From DATKPE01 sp035524335 (lineage in GTDB: Bacteria; Bacteroidota; Ignavibacteria; UBA10030; SZUA-254): a stretch of 64,000 nucleotides of DNA. The notes under the pieces were generated by a model. It made no database searches and had not been told where the DNA came from. It saw nothing but the letters and a program-made list of their open reading frames with translations. The stretch is taken from NCBI GenBank assembly GCA_035524335.1, contig DATKPE010000060.1, positions 15,788-79,787 of the forward strand, read 5' to 3'. Position numbers and translations under genes: made by a program. Every line of letters begins with the position of its first letter. Within the stretch, counting starts at the first letter, position 1. This document shows positions 62,001 to 64,000 of the stretch, piece by piece.

Positions 62001-63528
62001 CAAATATTAATGTGGTTGGGGTAATATCCACGGTCCGGGATGCGGCATCTCCTAACGATAGTCGGCCGCCACCTTCTGTGTAAACGCCATTACCAAGTGT
62101 ATGAGCGGATTGTACAAGGGCAGCCTTAATTTCTTCCGGGGGCCAGTCTGGGTGAAGCTCGCACATGAGCGCCGCGGCACCGGCTACGTGCGGAGTCGCC
62201 ATCGATGTTCCGCTGAGGTTCGTATACCCTCCGCCTACATATGACGATAATATCGACACACCCGGAGCGGTGATATCGGGTTTAATCAGCCAGTGATAGT
62301 ATGTCGGGCCACACGATGAAAAGCTGGCAATCGAATCGGCATCAGTGCTTGCTCCGACGGTGATTGCGGTCCGGGCCGCGCCAGGTGAGGATATACTCCA
62401 CCCACCTGGGCCGCTATTCCCGGCTGCAATCACACATATCATCCCAGAGGCAGTAGCATTATCGATCGCTTGACACATCGGTTCATTCGGATCGCCTATA
62501 CCGCCACCGAGACTTAGGCTAATGACTTTTATGGGCGTCGGAGTGGCCGGATTGTTGTCGGGATCAAGCGATGCCTCGATCCCCGACATGACCCACGAGG
62601 TATATCCAGATCCGGTCGCATCCAAGACTTTAAATGCCCAAAGCCGTGCATTGTACGCGACACCGCGAAGATTCGTCGGTGGAGGCCCGTAACCCGCTGC
62701 AATCCCAGCGCAATGCGTTCCATGGCCGGCATCATCCATCGGATCGGCGGTATTGTTGACGAAGTTATACCCGCCCACGACTTTCGCATTCGGAAACGGC
62801 GCCCCACCTAGCGCTTCGTGCAGATAATCGATGCCGCTATCGATAAAGCCGATATCGATTCCCTCTCCGTGGAGACCAGTGCTGTCCCAAAATGCCGGTG
62901 CGCCAATAACCCCGTTCGATACGTCGTCGACCGCATGAACCGTGTCATCCTCCCAGATCTTGGATACGTAGGGCATCTTTTGAAGAGCTGATGCAACTTC
63001 CTGAGTTGTTGTGATCGCAACGCCGTTGAACGCCGTCTGATATTCGGCATGTACTTGTGTCTGATTGAACGTCGATCTTGGCGTGCGACCCTTTTTCAAA
63101 CGCCCTTCAAGCATTGCAAGATCCGAGTGAAATCGGGCGTGCTCATCCCGGATGGATGCAAGTGCAGATTGGGCCATGTCGGCCCGGTAATCTTTGACCA
63201 ATTTAACGACTCTGCTGAGCGGCAAACTCCGGAACTGGACGATAACCCGGACGGGGTCTTTCTTTTCGATAAAATATACGTTACTTGAAATGCTATCTCG
63301 AGGCGCCGACAAAATAATCCCCTGCCGTCCTCCCGCGATTGAGAGCGCATCAGTCTGGAGGGTTTGTTTTTTTAGAGATTGATTGTTGGCAGGTAAAAAT
63401 AATCGGTTGGACCGAATTATTGGTTCGAGCTTTTTAAAGGATTGTGAACTTGCACCGCCGACAAAGACGGTGAGAAGGAGTGCCGCGAACCAACCTTTTA
63501 CAATTAAAGATCTAATGTGATTCATCAT
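59071..63528 (-). CDS. Secreted subtilisin-like (S8) protease with T9SS sorting domain
   Basis: 1485 residues. Signal peptide 1-29. A propeptide-like region (about 70-185) precedes the S8 domain with catalytic Asp near 227 (FIDSGIDY), His near 269 (GHGTHCAG) and Ser near 442 (SGTSMATPHVAG), so the triad is intact. A long beta-rich middle holds fibronectin-type modules (near 1150-1240: PTLSWQRSIGTSSYHLEVALD, WRLSGINPAGESQFS). The last 90 residues are a type A sorting domain (DQNYPNPFNPATTLKY, YNILGQEV, SGIYFYRLEA). It should leave through SprA/PorV/PorU encoded in this window. Codon use is AT-richer than in the left part. Confidence 0.93.
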   Translation of the reverse strand: MMNHIRSLIVKGWFAALLLTVFVGGASSQSFKKLEPIIRSNRLFLPANNQSLKKQTLQTDALSIAGGRQGIILSAPRDSISSNVYFIEKKDPVRVIVQFRSLPLSRVVKLVKDYRADMAQSALASIRDEHARFHSDLAMLEGRLKKGRTPRSTFNQTQVHAEYQTAFNGVAITTTQEVASALQKMPYVSKIWEDDTVHAVDDVSNGVIGAPAFWDSTGLHGEGIDIGFIDSGIDYLHEALGGAPFPNAKVVGGYNFVNNTADPMDDAGHGTHCAGIAAGYGPPPTNLRGVAYNARLWAFKVLDATGSGYTSWVMSGIEASLDPDNNPATPTPIKVISLSLGGGIGDPNEPMCQAIDNATASGMICVIAAGNSGPGGWSISSPGAARTAITVGASTDADSIASFSSCGPTYYHWLIKPDITAPGVSILSSYVGGGYTNLSGTSMATPHVAGAAALMCELHPDWPPEEIKAALVQSAHTLGNGVYTEGGGRLSLGDAASRTVDITPTTLIFGIDDNASSTWGAVRTIEIHNNGPASVSYSLTDLPPLTHGTTLAFDQSTVTIPSHSAVSVNVTLNVDNAAVPFRVYGGYGYPNYTGTINATCATGPPIRIPYAFTKTTMLRLACEETPWFFMQLVPPNATISYEVGLFLSPGFNDTIDLLWPNGIYTIFGSFADYHTKIVKENVVVNGVTVLPIRKEDSKNSIILRHLDQTGQPYSFSGASLDWDESLIDSTGWDVSTDEVFNGFGIDYQPDLTIDTSYFPDVSPHWRFNTIIQSIKNGEYREFIYSPPFGITSPMILQNDPAQLKEVDYTYAPVPGDDAVYISGQIWTQTGIFPRFTMMNPTPISAPYQLKAFYSPPPPLDTSTTFNQYAIRSIYPFWWSTPLYFISACTLSQSTGQLTFLHGNNDDYPPTLGNISPTTYPYSVKVGYGAPCWTGITTNSPGNVKIQNISLGGPLWSLGARSNEHWSSSDNKQEVEYIQTGYNIAGYNVVGTYGAATALLDFDLSRPDPDPPSLSGLWVTSGGLPADEIYLGEDNKVIFQPVDASSLDTLRIFFRPLDWLYNPPNWTEYYRTKVGNYWTAALPQEFDGYVSMRLRMVDHYGNSLDYQVEPAFLYHRYGPSVPTVEYPPDSVVDLPYQPTLSWQRSIGTSSYHLEVALDDAFNRLVFNQNLTGTSLTIGPLRRLTKYYWRLSGINPAGESQFSAPRSFVTADTMNRVIAGDGWNLISVSLNLRTQMISSIFPSALSPAYAYGGSSYIAYDSLRPGNGFWLRFTKVDTFLLAGYSILAETLAVSPGWNLIGSITRPAILSSIESDPPGMITSQAFGYHGGYVPTDTLLPGNGYWIKVEGAGSLILGSPGAGTATAIRGRVRVVPTDELPPPPPTGKAQPNIAIPKVYALDQNYPNPFNPATTLKYALPFDSRVKLTVYNILGQEVAVLIKGVETTGYKSVEWNASDYPSGIYFYRLEATSTNDPCKTFSDARKMLLVK

Positions 63529-63597
63529 CTACCTGTGCATTTCCCCATTCGCTCGCCGAGTCGGATCTCGCACGTCATGATAAATGTTTTCAGGATG

Positions 63598-63626
63598 ATT
63601 CCGACCGGAAAAACGCCGGTCGGAAT
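63598..63626 (-). other. Perfect 11-bp hairpin in the S8 gene upstream region
   Basis: ATTCCGACCGG / CCGGTCGGAAT with a 7-nt loop, 70 bp before the S8 start codon. No T tract on either strand. It could be part of the mRNA leader. Confidence 0.7.
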
Positions 63627-63672
63627 TTATCCATCTCCTGCACCACATCTACCAACTATCGTTAATTGCACG

Positions 63673-63779
63673 AGCATCCGGCACTACTCCGATTGAGTCA
63701 AGGATGGAAGGTAAATCCTTGTACCTGCATGACAGAAGTCCCCATCGGCGACTTCTAATATATTAGTAATCCGGATGCT
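63673..63779 (-). ncRNA. Three-way-junction RNA-like fold upstream of the S8 protease
   Basis: An outer stem AGCATCCGG / CCGGATGCT (extended by ACTA / TAGT after a small internal loop) encloses two hairpins: CAAGGAT / ATCCTTG (63699-63721) and AGAAGTC / GACTTCT (63734-63756). All four stems are perfect. It lies between the LuxR-type stop and the S8 start, so on the minus strand it could be a 5' leader element. No known riboswitch recognised; a mobile repeat is an alternative. Confidence 0.45.
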
Positions 63780-63792
63780 GGATTCAAGGGGG

Positions 63793-63836
63793 AATAACCC
63801 TCAAGCCCTGAAAACGTTCGAATTATGAGGGTTAAT
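63793..63836 (-). other. Inverted repeat after the LuxR-type gene
   Basis: AATAACCCTCA (63793-63803) is matched by TGAGGGTTAATT (63826 onward), with a TTCGAA centre. It stands about 40 bp after the LuxR-type stop, where a terminator would be expected, but the T run is weak. Confidence 0.45.
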
Positions 63837-63874
63837 TATTGAGGAAACAGGGAAGAGTACCGACGCCTGAAAGG

Positions 63875-64000
63875 TCAATGATCGAGGCTAATTATTCCTT
63901 CATTAATAGCATATTTTGTGAGTTCAGCGATACTATGAATATCGAGCTTCTCCATTATTGCATGCCGATAACGTTCCACACTTTTTAGGCTCTTTTTAAG
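63875..64000 (-). CDS. LuxR/NarL-type response regulator, C-terminal end (partial)
   Basis: 41 codons to the stop at 63875, running off the window edge. The product ends ...KSLKSVERYRHAIMEKLDIHSIAELTKYAINEGI..., the second half of a LuxR-type helix-turn-helix: the recognition helix (SVERYR..I) and the dimerisation part (KL.IHS..ELTKYAI.EG) are clear. Such proteins are DNA-binding response regulators, usually with an N-terminal receiver domain, here outside the window. Confidence 0.85.
   Translation of the reverse strand, partial: LKKSLKSVERYRHAIMEKLDIHSIAELTKYAINEGIISLDH

Noticed and set aside
63675..63800. About 40-codon open stretch on the minus strand across the three-way-junction region
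   Set aside because: It is bounded by stops and has no start codon or ribosome site; the RNA-fold explanation is better.

Overview
The window looks like a chromosomal segment from a Gram-negative bacterium of the Bacteroidota/Chlorobiota superphylum, most likely an Ignavibacteria- or Chlorobi-like lineage. Reasons: it carries a split type IX secretion (T9SS) gene set (porX, sprA, porU, porV) and several proteins ending in T9SS-type sorting domains, alongside lptF/lptG, TonB, OmpA and outer-membrane barrels. Unlike typical Bacteroidia, most genes are GC-rich (by eye, well above 50%), many have AAGGAG-type ribosome sites, and several promoters fit classical TTGACA-17-TATAAT spacing rather than the Bacteroidia -33/-7 type. 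Taxonomy is inference; no rRNA is present.

Layout. 0-2.7 kb (+): two tandem pilin-like small proteins, an esterase with a starch-binding-like N-domain, and a DUF4337 protein. 2.7-5.9 kb (-): secreted protein, LytR_C, rsfS, argS operon. 5.9-15.8 kb (-): arginase, then a tightly coupled TonB, double-OmpA-domain, TPR, barrel, panC, glmU-like run. 16.1-19.8 kb (-): porX, tsaE, tsaB, accD operon from a clear promoter. 19.8-27.3 kb (-): giant sprA translocon gene. 27.6-30.1 kb (+): lptF, lptG. 30.1-43.7 kb (-): one long co-directional run: promoter / short leader RNA with terminator, small secreted protein, porU, porV, a catalytically dead M6-like protease homologue, a 76-residue coupled ORF, a peptidase-propeller-barrel fusion and a DUF5683-like protein. 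43.7-51.2 kb (+): starch-synthase N-domain protein, gmhB, lipoprotein, outer-membrane protein, rpiB, glyA, tatC, polyprenyl synthase. 51.2-56.8 kb: a divergent pair of units holding a serine-palmitoyltransferase-like enzyme, a GNAT-like protein, ilvE and usp on one side, and an NAD-dependent epimerase/reductase on the other, which together resemble a bacterial ceramide-synthesis module.

At 56.9 kb lies an initiator tRNA-fMet whose 5' end is tandemly repeated upstream and whose last 16 nt are duplicated downstream beside a strong hairpin. Right of it, the DNA becomes visibly AT-richer (57-64 kb) and carries a PepSY-like protein, a lipoprotein, a T9SS-exported subtilisin, structured intergenic RNAs and the end of a LuxR-type regulator. 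I read this as a probable horizontally acquired island joined at the tRNA.

How it works together: SprA is the outer-membrane T9SS pore, PorV the shuttle, PorU the sortase and PorX the cytoplasmic regulator; the S8 protease, the M6-like protein and PorU itself carry C-terminal domains of the T9SS kind. The most original signals are (1) the promoter-leader-terminator arrangement ahead of the porU-porV operon, with a 23-codon arginine-rich ORF whose stop lies inside the terminator stem, (2) a similar short promoter-terminator RNA at 57.5 kb, (3) the duplicated ends of tRNA-fMet, and (4) a three-way-junction RNA-like fold at 63.7 kb.
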